Assembly (NCBI GenBank): GCA_017395365.1
Contig: JAFPUN010000008.1
Coordinates: forward strand, 1 to 64,000
DNA: 64,000 nt
Direction of reading: 5' to 3'
Source of the DNA: Bacteroidales bacterium
GTDB lineage: Bacteria; Bacteroidota; Bacteroidia; Bacteroidales; F082
Part shown: positions 42,157-51,999 of the stretch, one piece after another
How positions within the stretch are numbered: the first letter of the stretch is position 1
Layout of the letters: every line of letters starts with the position of its first letter
Translations under genes and position numbers: made by a program
Notes under the pieces: model-generated
The model's input: only the letters and a program-made list of their open reading frames with translations
Databases searched by the model: none
What the model was told of the DNA's origin: nothing

Positions 42157-44514
42157 TCATTTTTCTCCCAAAACGTTAATCCTTGTAGAGACGCGATTCA
42201 TCGCGTCTCCATTAATCGCGTCTCCATTAATCGCATCAGAACAACCGCCTACCATAATGGCGAAATCGCCAGGCTCCACATACCAGCCGTTTTCCTTTGA
42301 ATACACGGCCAAATCACCTTGCATGAGGTAGAAATTGACTTCCTTCGTTTCACCTTTATTAATATGCACTCTTTGGAAACCTTTCAAGAGTTTGGAGGCA
42401 GGCGCGATAGAGGCCACTTCGTCGCGGACATAGAGCTGGACGACCTCGTCGCCATCACAAGGACCGATGTTTTTGACATTGCATGAAACACGGAAGATCG
42501 TATCGTATGGTTTCAAGACTCCTTCATTCGAGACGCGATGAATCGGCGTCTCTACATGAATTTCGCTGTATTCGAACTGGGTATAACTCAAACCATAGCC
42601 GAAGGGGAACAAAGGCTTGGCGGTTTCCTCCACATAATCACCCATGACAGGCTGGGAGTAATAGACAGGAATCTGTCCCACGGAACGCGGAATGGAAATC
42701 GGCAGACGGCCAGCGGGATTGTAGTCGCCCCAAAGGATGTCGGCCAAGGCGGAACCGCCTTCCATGCCGGGATACCAGAGTGTCAGAAGGGCGTTGGATT
42801 GCTCGGCGGCGAGATTCATGTCCAACGGGCGGCCTTGAATGTAAACGGTCACAACGGGTTTACCTATGGCATAAATGCGCTGCATCAGTTCCTCCTGCTT
42901 GCCCAAAAGCTTCAAAGTGGAGCGGTCGTAACCCTCGCCGCAGTCCATGTCAGAAACGGACTCGCTGACAATGGCGGCACCAGTTTCCTCATAGCTTGTC
43001 TTGAAATCACGGGCGGAAGAGCCTCCCACAACCAACACCACCACATCAGCGGCCTTGGCGATTCTGACCGCCTCGTCGATGTTGGCATCGTTTTCGTCGC
43101 GGATGGCACAGCCTTTGGCGTAGGTCACCTCTGCCCTGCCCTTTTCGCGGATGCCTTCGAGCATGGTCACGATGCGGTCGGGGTCTTGGGGCGCAGTGTA
43201 GTCGCCCAACTGGTTGTACATATTGTCGGCATTCGGCCCAATGACCGCCACCTTATTAATATGTTCGTCAAAAGGCAAGATGCCATCATTTTTCAGCAAT
43301 ACCGCTGATTCCAAAGCCACTTGCTTGGCCAATTGGGCGTTTTCTTTCGTGCCCACCTCGGCTTCGGCCAATGCCTCATCGACATAGGGATTGTCAAACA
43401 AGCCAAGGTTGAACTTGAGTTGCAACACATGGCGTACGGCGCGGTCGATGTCGGCTTCGGTGACGAGACCTCGCTGCAGGGCCTCTTTCAAGAAACCGCC
43501 GTAGTTGAATCCGCCCAAATCTATGTCGACACCAGCTTTTAAAGCCATGGCAGCGGCTTCGGCGGGGTCAGCGGCCACATGTTGCGTTGCATAGATGGCA
43601 TTCACAGCATTCAAATCAGAGAAAACCACACCTTTGAAGTCCCATGAGTTGCGCAGAATGTCTTGCAAAAGCCAGGTATTGGCCGAGCAAGGCACGCCAT
43701 CAATGGTGTTATAGGAAGTCATTACGGATTTGGCGCCACCGAACACAACGGCTCGCTCAAAAGCAGGCAGATACTCCGTCATCAGACGATTGGGGCCGAC
43801 ATCCGCTGTGGCGGCATTGTGTCCACCTTGCGGAATGCCGTAGGCAGCCAAATGCTTCAAGGTAGCGCAAACATTTTTCTGCATTCCTTGCACGATGGCT
43901 GCACCCAAAACACCGGAGAGATACGGGTCTTCGCCCATGGTCTCCTCCACCCTCGACCAACGCGGGTCGCGGGCGATGTCGAGAACAGGACCATAACCAA
44001 TTTGTGCGCCTTGAAGTCGCACCTCCTTGCCCATTATCTCGCCCATTTGTTCCAAAAGGTCGCAATCCCAAGTGCTGGCTTGACCAATACCCGTCGGGAA
44101 AACGGTCGTCCCCACGGCCATGTGGCCATGAGGTGTCTCTTCGCAAAACAAAAGCGGGATGCCAAGACGTGTGTTCTCAACAGCGTGGCGTTGCATCATG
44201 TTCAGCAGCCTCGCCGACTCGCGCGGCTTCAAACCCGTCTCCACAGTCTTCCGCGACCATGGATCGGCACGAAGCACCGCCCAGCACGAGCCGAGTGGTA
44301 GAGTATCCATCATGCCAACAAAATCCTCAGCGAGCCACAGCGAATCGCCGTCCTTGCCAAAGAAATTGAAACCTATCGGGCAGGACAATTGGCCGCATTT
44401 CTCTTCGAGAGTCATTTGGTTAATGAGTTCCGAAACACGATCTTTCCTATTGCAGGAAACAGTTGCAATCGCCACAAAGACCGTTATGTAAAAAAGCAGA
44501 AGTCTATTTTTCAT
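42157..44514 (-). CDS. GH3 beta-glycosidase (BglX-like) with REP-derived segments
   Basis: A lipobox-like signal (IATVSCNRKD) suggests a lipoprotein. The GH3 N-domain has KHLAAYG, MTSYNTIDGVP and the nucleophile aspartate in GVVFSDLNAV; the second domain has KNDGILPF and VLVVGGSSARDF; the third is fibronectin III-like (VVQLYVRDEVASI). The usual targets are beta-glucosides or xylosides. About residues 654-662 (VETPIHRVS) and the last 27 residues (SDAINGDAINGDAMNRVST onward) come from family-A REPs, so the native C-terminus appears to have been replaced. Start 44514 (785 residues) overlaps the preceding gene by 11 bases. Confidence 0.88.
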   Translation of the reverse strand: MKNRLLLFYITVFVAIATVSCNRKDRVSELINQMTLEEKCGQLSCPIGFNFFGKDGDSLWLAEDFVGMMDTLPLGSCWAVLRADPWSRKTVETGLKPRESARLLNMMQRHAVENTRLGIPLLFCEETPHGHMAVGTTVFPTGIGQASTWDCDLLEQMGEIMGKEVRLQGAQIGYGPVLDIARDPRWSRVEETMGEDPYLSGVLGAAIVQGMQKNVCATLKHLAAYGIPQGGHNAATADVGPNRLMTEYLPAFERAVVFGGAKSVMTSYNTIDGVPCSANTWLLQDILRNSWDFKGVVFSDLNAVNAIYATQHVAADPAEAAAMALKAGVDIDLGGFNYGGFLKEALQRGLVTEADIDRAVRHVLQLKFNLGLFDNPYVDEALAEAEVGTKENAQLAKQVALESAVLLKNDGILPFDEHINKVAVIGPNADNMYNQLGDYTAPQDPDRIVTMLEGIREKGRAEVTYAKGCAIRDENDANIDEAVRIAKAADVVVLVVGGSSARDFKTSYEETGAAIVSESVSDMDCGEGYDRSTLKLLGKQEELMQRIYAIGKPVVTVYIQGRPLDMNLAAEQSNALLTLWYPGMEGGSALADILWGDYNPAGRLPISIPRSVGQIPVYYSQPVMGDYVEETAKPLFPFGYGLSYTQFEYSEIHVETPIHRVSNEGVLKPYDTIFRVSCNVKNIGPCDGDEVVQLYVRDEVASIAPASKLLKGFQRVHINKGETKEVNFYLMQGDLAVYSKENGWYVEPGDFAIMVGGCSDAINGDAINGDAMNRVSTRINVLGEK
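42175..42240. repeat. Right direct repeat of the RAYT 1 unit plus partial REPs
   Basis: 42175-42210 is identical to 41298-41333. It is followed by two further right arms, CATTAATCGCGTCTC and CATTAATCGCATCAG, giving a 15-base repeat translated as DAING in the GH3 C-terminus. Confidence 0.93.
42530..42552. repeat. Family-A REP inside the GH3 gene
   Basis: GAGACGCGAT, loop GA, then ATCGGCGTCTC, which has one extra G in the right arm. Flanking TACATG matches the TACA that follows other copies. It is read in frame. Confidence 0.92.
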
Positions 44515-45247
44515 CTTGCTGCATTTCCTTTTGTTTTTGTTTAGCAAACCAACTTGGCATCAAAGATTTAGCCAGTTTCAATTTCTTATCAAGAGGTTTA
44601 TCAAACAAAATACGCTGCACTTCTTCAGGAGTAGTGGCATAATCTTTATAAGTATCCAACAATTGGTCAACTCTTTGACGCCACTCATCGTACGCTCCTT
44701 CTCTATTTACGAGATAGACATCATGCGAGTATCGTGCAATAACAGTATCACGAATGGCCATGGCTTCTTCATAAAAACTCAAGAAAAAGAAAGTACATTC
44801 ATTATCGCAATGAAGGTTAAAACTATCCAAGAAATGATGAAATTGATATTTCATATAACGAGCCGTTAGTTCGTCAATATCAAACACCAATTGTTGTTTT
44901 GCAAAATCCAAGGAATCTGCAGTGGAAGAATAGCATGAAATGTTCTTTTGAAAAAGAGGAGAAACATAGAGCTTCTCATAATACTTGCCAGGCTTATACC
45001 TTCCTTTTCGCGCATCAACCCTATAAAAGACACCTGTAGCAGCATTCACACATAGCCCTACTTTATCACAGTATTTTTGATGTCTGGGATCATTATTAAA
45101 ATCACCCTGATAATCTTCCTTGGTCAAACGCCTATCGGGTTGCCATCCAATATGCGTTTTTGATTCATTCTGATAAACTTGCTCTTTTTGTGCCTGAATG
45201 GAAGTCACAAAAAAACAAAGACATAAAAGCAATAGGGTCTTTTTCAT
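44504..45247 (-). CDS. Exported hypothetical protein, 247 residues
   Basis: A signal peptide (MKKTLLLLCLCFFVTSIQAQ) is followed by a soluble, mostly helical protein rich in Y, K and D. The early part (ESKTHIGWQPDRRLTKEDYQGDF) and the two-cysteine stretch LHCDNEC are the only distinctive features; I do not recognise the family. Some similar Bacteroidota proteins are thought to be zinc-independent secreted metallo-like domains, but no HExxH motif is present here. Base composition is more AT-rich than the neighbouring genes, which may indicate recent arrival. It lies between ddh and the GH3 gene in one operon. Confidence 0.7.
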   Translation of the reverse strand: MKKTLLLLCLCFFVTSIQAQKEQVYQNESKTHIGWQPDRRLTKEDYQGDFNNDPRHQKYCDKVGLCVNAATGVFYRVDARKGRYKPGKYYEKLYVSPLFQKNISCYSSTADSLDFAKQQLVFDIDELTARYMKYQFHHFLDSFNLHCDNECTFFFLSFYEEAMAIRDTVIARYSHDVYLVNREGAYDEWRQRVDQLLDTYKDYATTPEEVQRILFDKPLDKKLKLAKSLMPSWFAKQKQKEMQQDEK

Positions 45248-45261
45248 GTTTTTTATTTATG

Positions 45262-46161
45262 TTACACTAGTTTCCCAATCCATTCCTCGCGGTCGCCGGG
45301 GAGCATGTCGACGACGGGGATCTCCACCATCGTGTAGCAGCCTGGTTGCAAGCGCATCGTAGCGCGGGCCACGTTGACCAGCACCTGTCCCGTCAAAGCG
45401 GGATTATTGATGCTCATGTTGAACTCCAAGCGTTGGTTGGCGGTCTTGCCCGAGACGCCTTTGCGCACGAGGTTCACGCCATGGCCCATGTCGCGCACGG
45501 CATCGACGCTGTCAACGGCAAACACATGGGTCTCGTCGTTGGCGAAATACGGGTCAGCCTTGATGTCCTTGGTCACCTGTTCGAGGGTGGCGCCGTCTTC
45601 GAGTTCCACATACACCATGCGGCGGTGGATGCCTTCGCCCAGCGGAATCGTAACGGAAAGGGCGTTTTTCACGCCTTTCTTGCCACGCACGCAGACGCTG
45701 TGACCCATCGACATGCCAGGACCGAAGTTAGTGTAGGACAAGCCTTTAGGAGCCAAACTCTGCATCAAGGTACGGACGATGGAATCCGAACCCGGATCCC
45801 AGCCCGCAGCGATGACGCTCACGGTCTTTGTTTCCTTATTAATAGGCATCAGCTCGCGGCGATAGTCGACGATGGACGTATGGATGTCGAAGGAATCCAC
45901 GGTGTTGATGCCCAAGGGCAGGATTTGTTTGGCAAATTCAGGGCAAGAACGCGTCGGTGTAGCCAGAATTGCCACATCCACGTCTTTCAGTTCTTTTATG
46001 TCTTTTACGACCTCATATTGAGACAGTTCCGAAGGCTTATTTTCTGCCCCACTGCGGCGCACGACACCTGCCACTTCGAAATCGGGGGCGGCTTCAAGGG
46101 CTTCCAACGCGAAGCGGCCCACATTGCCGTAACCTACTACGGCGGCTCTGATCTTTTTCAT
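45262..46161 (-). CDS. ddh: meso-Diaminopimelate D-dehydrogenase
   Basis: The enzyme makes meso-diaminopimelate from tetrahydrodipicolinate, ammonia and NADPH in one step, feeding lysine and peptidoglycan synthesis. The Rossmann motif is VVGYGNVGRFALEAL, and RRSG supplies the NADPH phosphate contact. TPTRSCPEFAKQIL, DSFDIHTSI, AAGWDPGSDSIVR and GPGMSMGHSVCVRG are substrate-site segments of the family. The 299-residue length is normal. It heads a minus-strand operon with a hypothetical exported protein (14-base gap) and a GH3 glycosidase. Confidence 0.95.
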   Translation of the reverse strand: MKKIRAAVVGYGNVGRFALEALEAAPDFEVAGVVRRSGAENKPSELSQYEVVKDIKELKDVDVAILATPTRSCPEFAKQILPLGINTVDSFDIHTSIVDYRRELMPINKETKTVSVIAAGWDPGSDSIVRTLMQSLAPKGLSYTNFGPGMSMGHSVCVRGKKGVKNALSVTIPLGEGIHRRMVYVELEDGATLEQVTKDIKADPYFANDETHVFAVDSVDAVRDMGHGVNLVRKGVSGKTANQRLEFNMSINNPALTGQVLVNVARATMRLQPGCYTMVEIPVVDMLPGDREEWIGKLV

Positions 46162-46181
46162 TTGTTCGAGTTTTAAAGGAG

Positions 46182-46189
46182 CAAAATTA
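46182..46189 (-). promoter_or_regulatory. -7 box for the ddh operon
   Basis: CAAAATTA is TAATTTTG on the minus strand, 21 bases upstream of the ddh start. Confidence 0.5.
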
Positions 46190-46285
46190 GGAAAAAAAAC
46201 CTTGGTTCACCCACCCTCATCACTTTTATCCTAAAAATCAGCGACAATGTAGGCCCTCCTTATATAACGGATTCATTTTTTGTTG

Positions 46286-46293
46286 TATTTTTG
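46286..46293 (+). promoter_or_regulatory. -7 box for the C25-GH3-C25 operon
   Basis: TATTTTTG fits TAnnTTTG, 19 bases upstream of the ATG at 46312. No -33 TTTG at normal spacing. Confidence 0.5.
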
Positions 46294-46311
46294 CAACCAA
46301 ATTTTTTAAAA

Positions 46312-49300
46312 ATGAAGAGATTAAGTCTATTCCTCACTTTATTGGCCATCGCTCTTTTCGCGCAGGCCGAAACCATCCAACATGTTTATCATTTCAGCCA
46401 GCCCATCGTCAGCGAACGCGACAGCTACCAACAAATCGGATTCCAAGGTTGCCTGCCCAACGGCACCGCGGGCGAGCCCACCCTGCCTTGGCAGAGTGTC
46501 AGCCTGATGCTGCCTCAAGGGCAAGAGGCTGTGGCAGTCAATGTGACTTTCTCCGACTTTATGGAGCTGGAAGGTTCATTCAACCTATATCCCTACCAAC
46601 GGCCTCGTCCCATATCCAACGAAGAGGAGATCCCCTTCGCAAAAAACGAGGCTCTCTACCGTTCGGAAAACATCTATCCTGCACAAAACTTCAGTAGCGT
46701 CAATACACAATACCTGAACGGTGTGGCCTTCGCTTTCTGTGGCTTCACGCCAGTGCACTATGTGCCCTCCACAGGCAAGGTCAGTTATGCCCGCACCGTG
46801 ACGGTAACCATCGAGACCGCGACGAGCCGCGATGACCATAGCCGCAAGCTCTGGCTGACGCCCGAAAACGAGCAATCCATCAAGCGCTTGGCACAAAACG
46901 CCAATATGCTGGGCACCTATTCCCATCGCAACCGTGCCATCGGCGGATACGACATGTTGGTCATCACCGCCGAGGAATGGGTTCCGCGTTTTGGCGAATA
47001 TCTCAACCTTTACAACGACAAGGGCATCCGCACCCGCATCGTGGCCTTGGAAGACATCTATGCCACCATGGAGGGTCGCGACCCACAAGAGCAAATCCGT
47101 AACTACATCATCCAGGAATACGAAACGAACGGCATCCAGATGGTGAGCATTGGCGGCGATGTGAGCATCGTCCCGTTCCGCTTCCTCTACTGCTGGGCAC
47201 AGGAAGGCGAAGAAGACCAACTCCCCTCCGACATGTACTATGCCTGCCTCGACGGATCCCTCAACGACGACGGCGATGACCGCTGGGGCGAAGTGGGCGA
47301 AGACGACCTGCTCCCTGAAATTGGCATTGGCCGTCTGCCCTTCAACAACGAGGCACAGTTCGAGACCATCATGCACAAGACCTTCAGCTACCTTCAGACT
47401 CCAGTCCTGGGTGAGTTCACCTCCCCCATCCTCGGCGCCGAGCACCTTGGCGACGGCTACTATGGCAACCTCGACATGGAACGCCTCATCGGTGAGGTGA
47501 ACGACTACGACTACACCACCTACGGCTATCCCGAAGACTACAACTTCAAGCGCTACTATGCCACTCCTCAACATGACTTCAGAGGCGGCGAATTCCGCAA
47601 TGTCATCATCACTGGAGGACAATATGTCCACCATGTAGGCCACGCCAACACCGACATCGTGGCAGGTTGGACAGGCAGTATGATGAGCGACAACTACTTC
47701 TCGGGCAACGACGGCATCCACCACAACTACATGCTGTTCCACTCCCATGGTTGCATCTGCGGCGACTTCGCTAGCAGCTGCGTCTTGGAGAAGCTCATCA
47801 CCATCCAGACGGGCTTCGTGGTCACCACGGGCAATTCGCGCTACGGCTGGTATGTGCCGTGGGGCGACGGCATGGCGGCCCACATCCACCGCGAGTTTGT
47901 GGATGCCTACTGCCACGACCTCATCCCCTCCGTCGGCATGGCCTTGCGCGAAGCCAAGATTGCCACAGCGCCTTGGGTGACTGCCTATGGCGAAGAAAAC
48001 GGATGCATGCGTTGGAACATCTATTGTCTCAATGTATTGGGCGATGCCGGCTTGTATCCTTGGTTTGAGGAACCGATCACCCCTGATGTCACCTACCAAC
48101 ACGGCATCCTCCAGGGCACTACAAGCACCATCGTCACCGTCAAGTCCCAAGACAGGGCTCTTGAAGGCTTCCGTGTCAGCATCTTCAAAGGCGAGGATCT
48201 GATTGCTTTCGGAATGACCGATGCCAACGGCAATGCGATACTTGAGTTTGCCGATCCCAACGAAGTGCTTGGCGAGCTGCGTCTCATCGTCACGGGACAA
48301 AGCGCTTGGCCGCAACAGCTTCCCATGACAGGACTCACAGAAGATGCACCTTTCCTCTTTGTTGAAGACTACGGCTATCAGGACTCGAACATCAACGGCA
48401 TCACCGAATATGGCGAGACCATCAACCTCACGCTCACCATCGCCAATCCAAGTCTGGTGGATATCGACAATGTGACCGTCGACATCGCTTGCGACGACCC
48501 GCAAATTGAAGTCACGCAAAGCCATTCGGAGCATGGCTCCATCCCAGCGGGAAGCAACCTCGTCACCGGCAATGGTGGCACTTTCGTCATCAGCGACACG
48601 GCTATCGACCAGTCACGCGTTGTGCTCCAAGTGAATTGCTCTGCTGATGGAAACACTTGGGTCAGCGAAATCCCGATGTATATCAGTGCCCCGGTCCTTC
48701 AATTCACCGACATCATGATTGATGACAGCGAGGGCGACGGCAATGGCTTCATCGACCCAGGCGAACATGTCATCATGCATGTCAGCGGAACAAACACGGG
48801 TCACACCCCTGCTCCCGACACCTATCTCACCGTGACTTGCCCGATTGAGGGACTCAACATGGAAGAGACCACCATCTACATCGGCGAGGTGGGCATTGAC
48901 GAAGACTTCACCGCCGACTTGGCCTTCACCCCCGACTACGACATCCCTGGGGGCACCACCTTCCATCTGGACATGGCCTTGCATACGGGTGCCTATGCCA
49001 CTCACCAGCAACACTCTGTTTCTGTCGGCACCGCCTTGGAGACCTTCGAAAGCGGCGACTTCAACTTCCTCGAATGGGCGCACACCGGCGACCAACCTTG
49101 GGTGGTCACTGACGAAGATGCGCATAGCGGCACCTACTGTGCACGCTCGGGCGCCATCGGCGATGACGAAGTGTCCAAACTCTACATCTTCGCCGACCTC
49201 TTTGTCGATGGTGAAGTCAGCTTCTGGTTCAAGACCTCGACGCAATACCACTACGACTACTTCGCCTTCATGGTCGACGGCAGAAAGAAAGAATGGTGGT

Positions 49301-49698
49301 CGGGCGAAAACGACTGGACCTATGCCAGTTTCGACCTGCCAGCGGGTCACCACTGCTTACTCTGGCTCTACGACAAGAGCCGCGAGAACCAGGCAGGCTC
49401 CGACTGCGCCTGGATCGACGACATCACCTTCCCACACGCCAGCATCGTCAACGCCGTGGTAGAAAGCGAGACGAAGAACCATGTCCTCTACCCCAACCCC
49501 TCGACGGGCCGCTTTACCCTCGAATTGGAAGAAGAGAGCCATGTCACCATCTACAATGTGTTGGGGCAAATCGTTATGACCATGAACCATGTTGCCGGCA
49601 CACAGCACATCGACCTTGGGAATGCCCCTAAAGGCCTTTACTTCGTGCAGATCGAGAGTGGCAACACTATCGACATCAAGAAAATCACCATAGAATAA
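46312..49698 (+). CDS. Secreted C25 (gingipain-like) cysteine protease, T9SS cargo, paralogue 1
   Basis: After the signal peptide (MKRLSLFLTLLAIALFAQA) comes a gingipain-type propeptide (about 20-205) and the C25 caspase-like domain. The catalytic dyad is H444 (HHVGHANTD) and C481 (SHGCICGDF, matching the CVNGD of RgpB). Residues 580-1050 are Ig-like and other beta domains, including a segment (about 910-1045) similar to gingipain adhesin modules (FESGDFNFLEW, CLLWLYDKS). The T9SS domain is 1055-1128 (LYPNPSTGRFTLELEE). Length 1128. It starts the operon with a GH3 gene (13-base gap). Specificity for Arg, Lys or another residue cannot be read by eye. Confidence 0.92.
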   Translation: MKRLSLFLTLLAIALFAQAETIQHVYHFSQPIVSERDSYQQIGFQGCLPNGTAGEPTLPWQSVSLMLPQGQEAVAVNVTFSDFMELEGSFNLYPYQRPRPISNEEEIPFAKNEALYRSENIYPAQNFSSVNTQYLNGVAFAFCGFTPVHYVPSTGKVSYARTVTVTIETATSRDDHSRKLWLTPENEQSIKRLAQNANMLGTYSHRNRAIGGYDMLVITAEEWVPRFGEYLNLYNDKGIRTRIVALEDIYATMEGRDPQEQIRNYIIQEYETNGIQMVSIGGDVSIVPFRFLYCWAQEGEEDQLPSDMYYACLDGSLNDDGDDRWGEVGEDDLLPEIGIGRLPFNNEAQFETIMHKTFSYLQTPVLGEFTSPILGAEHLGDGYYGNLDMERLIGEVNDYDYTTYGYPEDYNFKRYYATPQHDFRGGEFRNVIITGGQYVHHVGHANTDIVAGWTGSMMSDNYFSGNDGIHHNYMLFHSHGCICGDFASSCVLEKLITIQTGFVVTTGNSRYGWYVPWGDGMAAHIHREFVDAYCHDLIPSVGMALREAKIATAPWVTAYGEENGCMRWNIYCLNVLGDAGLYPWFEEPITPDVTYQHGILQGTTSTIVTVKSQDRALEGFRVSIFKGEDLIAFGMTDANGNAILEFADPNEVLGELRLIVTGQSAWPQQLPMTGLTEDAPFLFVEDYGYQDSNINGITEYGETINLTLTIANPSLVDIDNVTVDIACDDPQIEVTQSHSEHGSIPAGSNLVTGNGGTFVISDTAIDQSRVVLQVNCSADGNTWVSEIPMYISAPVLQFTDIMIDDSEGDGNGFIDPGEHVIMHVSGTNTGHTPAPDTYLTVTCPIEGLNMEETTIYIGEVGIDEDFTADLAFTPDYDIPGGTTFHLDMALHTGAYATHQQHSVSVGTALETFESGDFNFLEWAHTGDQPWVVTDEDAHSGTYCARSGAIGDDEVSKLYIFADLFVDGEVSFWFKTSTQYHYDYFAFMVDGRKKEWWSGENDWTYASFDLPAGHHCLLWLYDKSRENQAGSDCAWIDDITFPHASIVNAVVESETKNHVLYPNPSTGRFTLELEEESHVTIYNVLGQIVMTMNHVAGTQHIDLGNAPKGLYFVQIESGNTIDIKKITIE

Positions 49699-49711
49699 AA
49701 AAAACACCCAC

Positions 49712-51967
49712 ATGAAAAGAACAAGTCTTATTGCTTTGCTTTGCCTCGTTTGTTGCTTCAACCTTATTGCGCAGAATTCCAACAACATCATCCTCCGCGA
49801 AGACAATATTGACGAAGTCATCGCTGCGATGACCAATGAGGAAAAAGTTACCCTTTTGGTGGGAGGTCCTGGCGACCTTGTGCCAGGTGCTGCAGGCTAC
49901 ACTCGCGCCATTCCGCGACTTGGCATTCCCATGACAGTGCTTGCCGACGGTCCCGCCGGTCTTCGCATCCAGCCTAAACGCGAAGGCACTGACCAGACTT
50001 TCTATTGCACGGGATTCCCCACCAGCACGCTCCTCGCCAGTTCGTGGAATCCTGAACTCGTGGAAACCGTGACCACTGCCATGGGCAACGAAGTGCTGGA
50101 ATACGGTGTCGATGTGCTGCTCGCCCCAGGCATGAACCTGCACCGCAACCCACTCTGCGGCCGCAACTTCGAGTATTACTCCGAAGACCCTTTGCTCTCG
50201 GGCAAGATGGCTGCAGCCTACATCCGCGGCATACAAAAGAATGGCGTTGGCACCTCGGCGAAACACTTCGCCGCCAACAACCAAGAGACCAACCGTTTGG
50301 AAAACGACGCCCGCGTGAGCAACCGTGCCTTGAGAGAGCTCTATCTGAAGAACTTCGAAATTGCCGTCAAGGAAGGCAAGCCTTGGACGGTCATGTCGTC
50401 GTACAACAAACTCAATGGCGAATACACCCAGCAAAAACACGGCCTGCTGACCACCGTTCTCCGCGATGAATGGGACTTTGACGGCATCGTGATGACCGAC
50501 TGGGGCGTGAAGGACAACACCGTGAAAGCCACCAAGGCCGGCAACGACCTGATGGAATGGGGCAACCAAGTGGAGATTGACCGCATCCTTGCTGCCGTCA
50601 ACGATGGCACCATCAGCCAGGAAGAGCTTGACCGCAATGTACGTAACATGCTGCAATACATTGTCAAGACCCCACATTTCAAAGGTTACAAATACTCCAA
50701 CAAGCCCGACCTGAAAGCACACGCCCAAGTCGCGCGCAAGGCTGCCGAGGAATCCATCATTCTGTTACGCAACGAAGGTAACACCCTTCCGCTGAAAGGC
50801 AATGAAAAGTTGGCCCTTTATGGCCTCACCTCCGTCGACTTCGTGGGCATCGGAACGGGTTCTGGCGAAGTGAACACGGAACACATCGCCAATATGCAAG
50901 AAGCCATGAAAAGTGCTGGATTCACCTTGGACCAAAACCTGGCTGAGTTCTACCAACACTACTATGCGCAACAGGAAGCCATACAAAAGATGGAGCGAAA
51001 CAATCGTTGGGGCTATCGTAACATCCGTGAAGAAGCCGAGCTATCTGCCAGAGCCATCTCTTTGCAAGCCCAAGAAAACGATGTGGCAGTATATGTATTG
51101 GGTCGTAATGCCGGCGAGGGTGCCGACCGTGTCTTAAAAGACGATTTCGAGTTGAACACCACCGAGCGCGAATTGTTGCAAAACTTGAGCAGTGCCTATC
51201 ACGCTTTAGGCAAGAAGTTGGTCGTTGTGCTGAATGTCGGCGGCGTCATCGAGACGGCTTCGTGGAAGCACCTCGTCGATGCCATCGTTTTGCCCTGGTC
51301 GCCCGGACAAGAAGGTGCCTATGCCGTGGCGGATGTACTGACTGGCAAGGTGAATCCCTCGGGCAAATTGCCGATGTCTTTCCCGATGCGCTACATGGAC
51401 ATCCCTTCATCGAAGAACTTCCCCTACGGTCAAAACGCCTCGGGGCGTCGCGGCGAGCGTAAGGATGTCGATTTCACGAACTATGAAGAAGACATCTGGG
51501 TAGGCTATCGCTATTTCCAGACCAACAATGTAGAGGTCTCCTACCCCTTCGGCTATGGCTTGAGTTATACGACATTCAGCTACTCCAAGCCCAATGTGAA
51601 AGCCGACAAGGATGGCTTCACTGCTACCATCACTGTGACTAACACGGGCAAAGTGGCAGGGCGTGAAGTGGTTGAACTCTATGTTGCCGCTCCATCAGGA
51701 GGTCTTGAGAAGCCCGCCCGAGAATTGAAGGCCTTCGCCAAGACCAAATCGATGGCTCCAGGCGAGTCTGAAACATTGACAATGAAGGTCAGCGAATACG
51801 AATTGGCCTCTTTCAATGATGAGCATTCGGCCTGGGAGACTGCTTCGGGCACCTATCAAGTTATGTTTGGGGCTTCTGTTACCGATATCCGCGCCACGAC
51901 ATCATTCCGGCTCAACAAATCACAGTCATGGGAAGTGCATGATGTGTTGGGCAATCCTAAAGAGTGA
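49712..51967 (+). CDS. GH3 beta-glycosidase, exported
   Basis: A signal peptide (MKRTSLIALLCLVCCFNLIAQ) precedes a complete three-domain GH3 enzyme of 751 residues. Visible are LADGPAGLR, APGMNLHRNPLCGRNFEYYSEDP read in two parts, SAKHFAANNQE, the nucleophile aspartate in IVMTDWGVKDN, LLRNEGNTLPL in the second domain and PFGYGLSYTTF with a fibronectin III-like end. The split of the second domain by an insert (about 390-460) is as in BglX and PA14-less enzymes. It lies between two C25 proteases in an operon, so it may strip glycans from glycoproteins that the proteases then cut. That link is inference. Confidence 0.92.
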   Translation: MKRTSLIALLCLVCCFNLIAQNSNNIILREDNIDEVIAAMTNEEKVTLLVGGPGDLVPGAAGYTRAIPRLGIPMTVLADGPAGLRIQPKREGTDQTFYCTGFPTSTLLASSWNPELVETVTTAMGNEVLEYGVDVLLAPGMNLHRNPLCGRNFEYYSEDPLLSGKMAAAYIRGIQKNGVGTSAKHFAANNQETNRLENDARVSNRALRELYLKNFEIAVKEGKPWTVMSSYNKLNGEYTQQKHGLLTTVLRDEWDFDGIVMTDWGVKDNTVKATKAGNDLMEWGNQVEIDRILAAVNDGTISQEELDRNVRNMLQYIVKTPHFKGYKYSNKPDLKAHAQVARKAAEESIILLRNEGNTLPLKGNEKLALYGLTSVDFVGIGTGSGEVNTEHIANMQEAMKSAGFTLDQNLAEFYQHYYAQQEAIQKMERNNRWGYRNIREEAELSARAISLQAQENDVAVYVLGRNAGEGADRVLKDDFELNTTERELLQNLSSAYHALGKKLVVVLNVGGVIETASWKHLVDAIVLPWSPGQEGAYAVADVLTGKVNPSGKLPMSFPMRYMDIPSSKNFPYGQNASGRRGERKDVDFTNYEEDIWVGYRYFQTNNVEVSYPFGYGLSYTTFSYSKPNVKADKDGFTATITVTNTGKVAGREVVELYVAAPSGGLEKPARELKAFAKTKSMAPGESETLTMKVSEYELASFNDEHSAWETASGTYQVMFGASVTDIRATTSFRLNKSQSWEVHDVLGNPKE

Positions 51968-51999
51968 TTTATAAAACCTGACTCAATCATTAAATCTAT

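Noticed and set aside
46585-48534. A 649-codon open frame antisense to C25 paralogue 1
   Set aside because: It is the mirror of a gene with a signal peptide, catalytic residues and T9SS tail. The frame stays open because of codon bias and shows no start context or domain.
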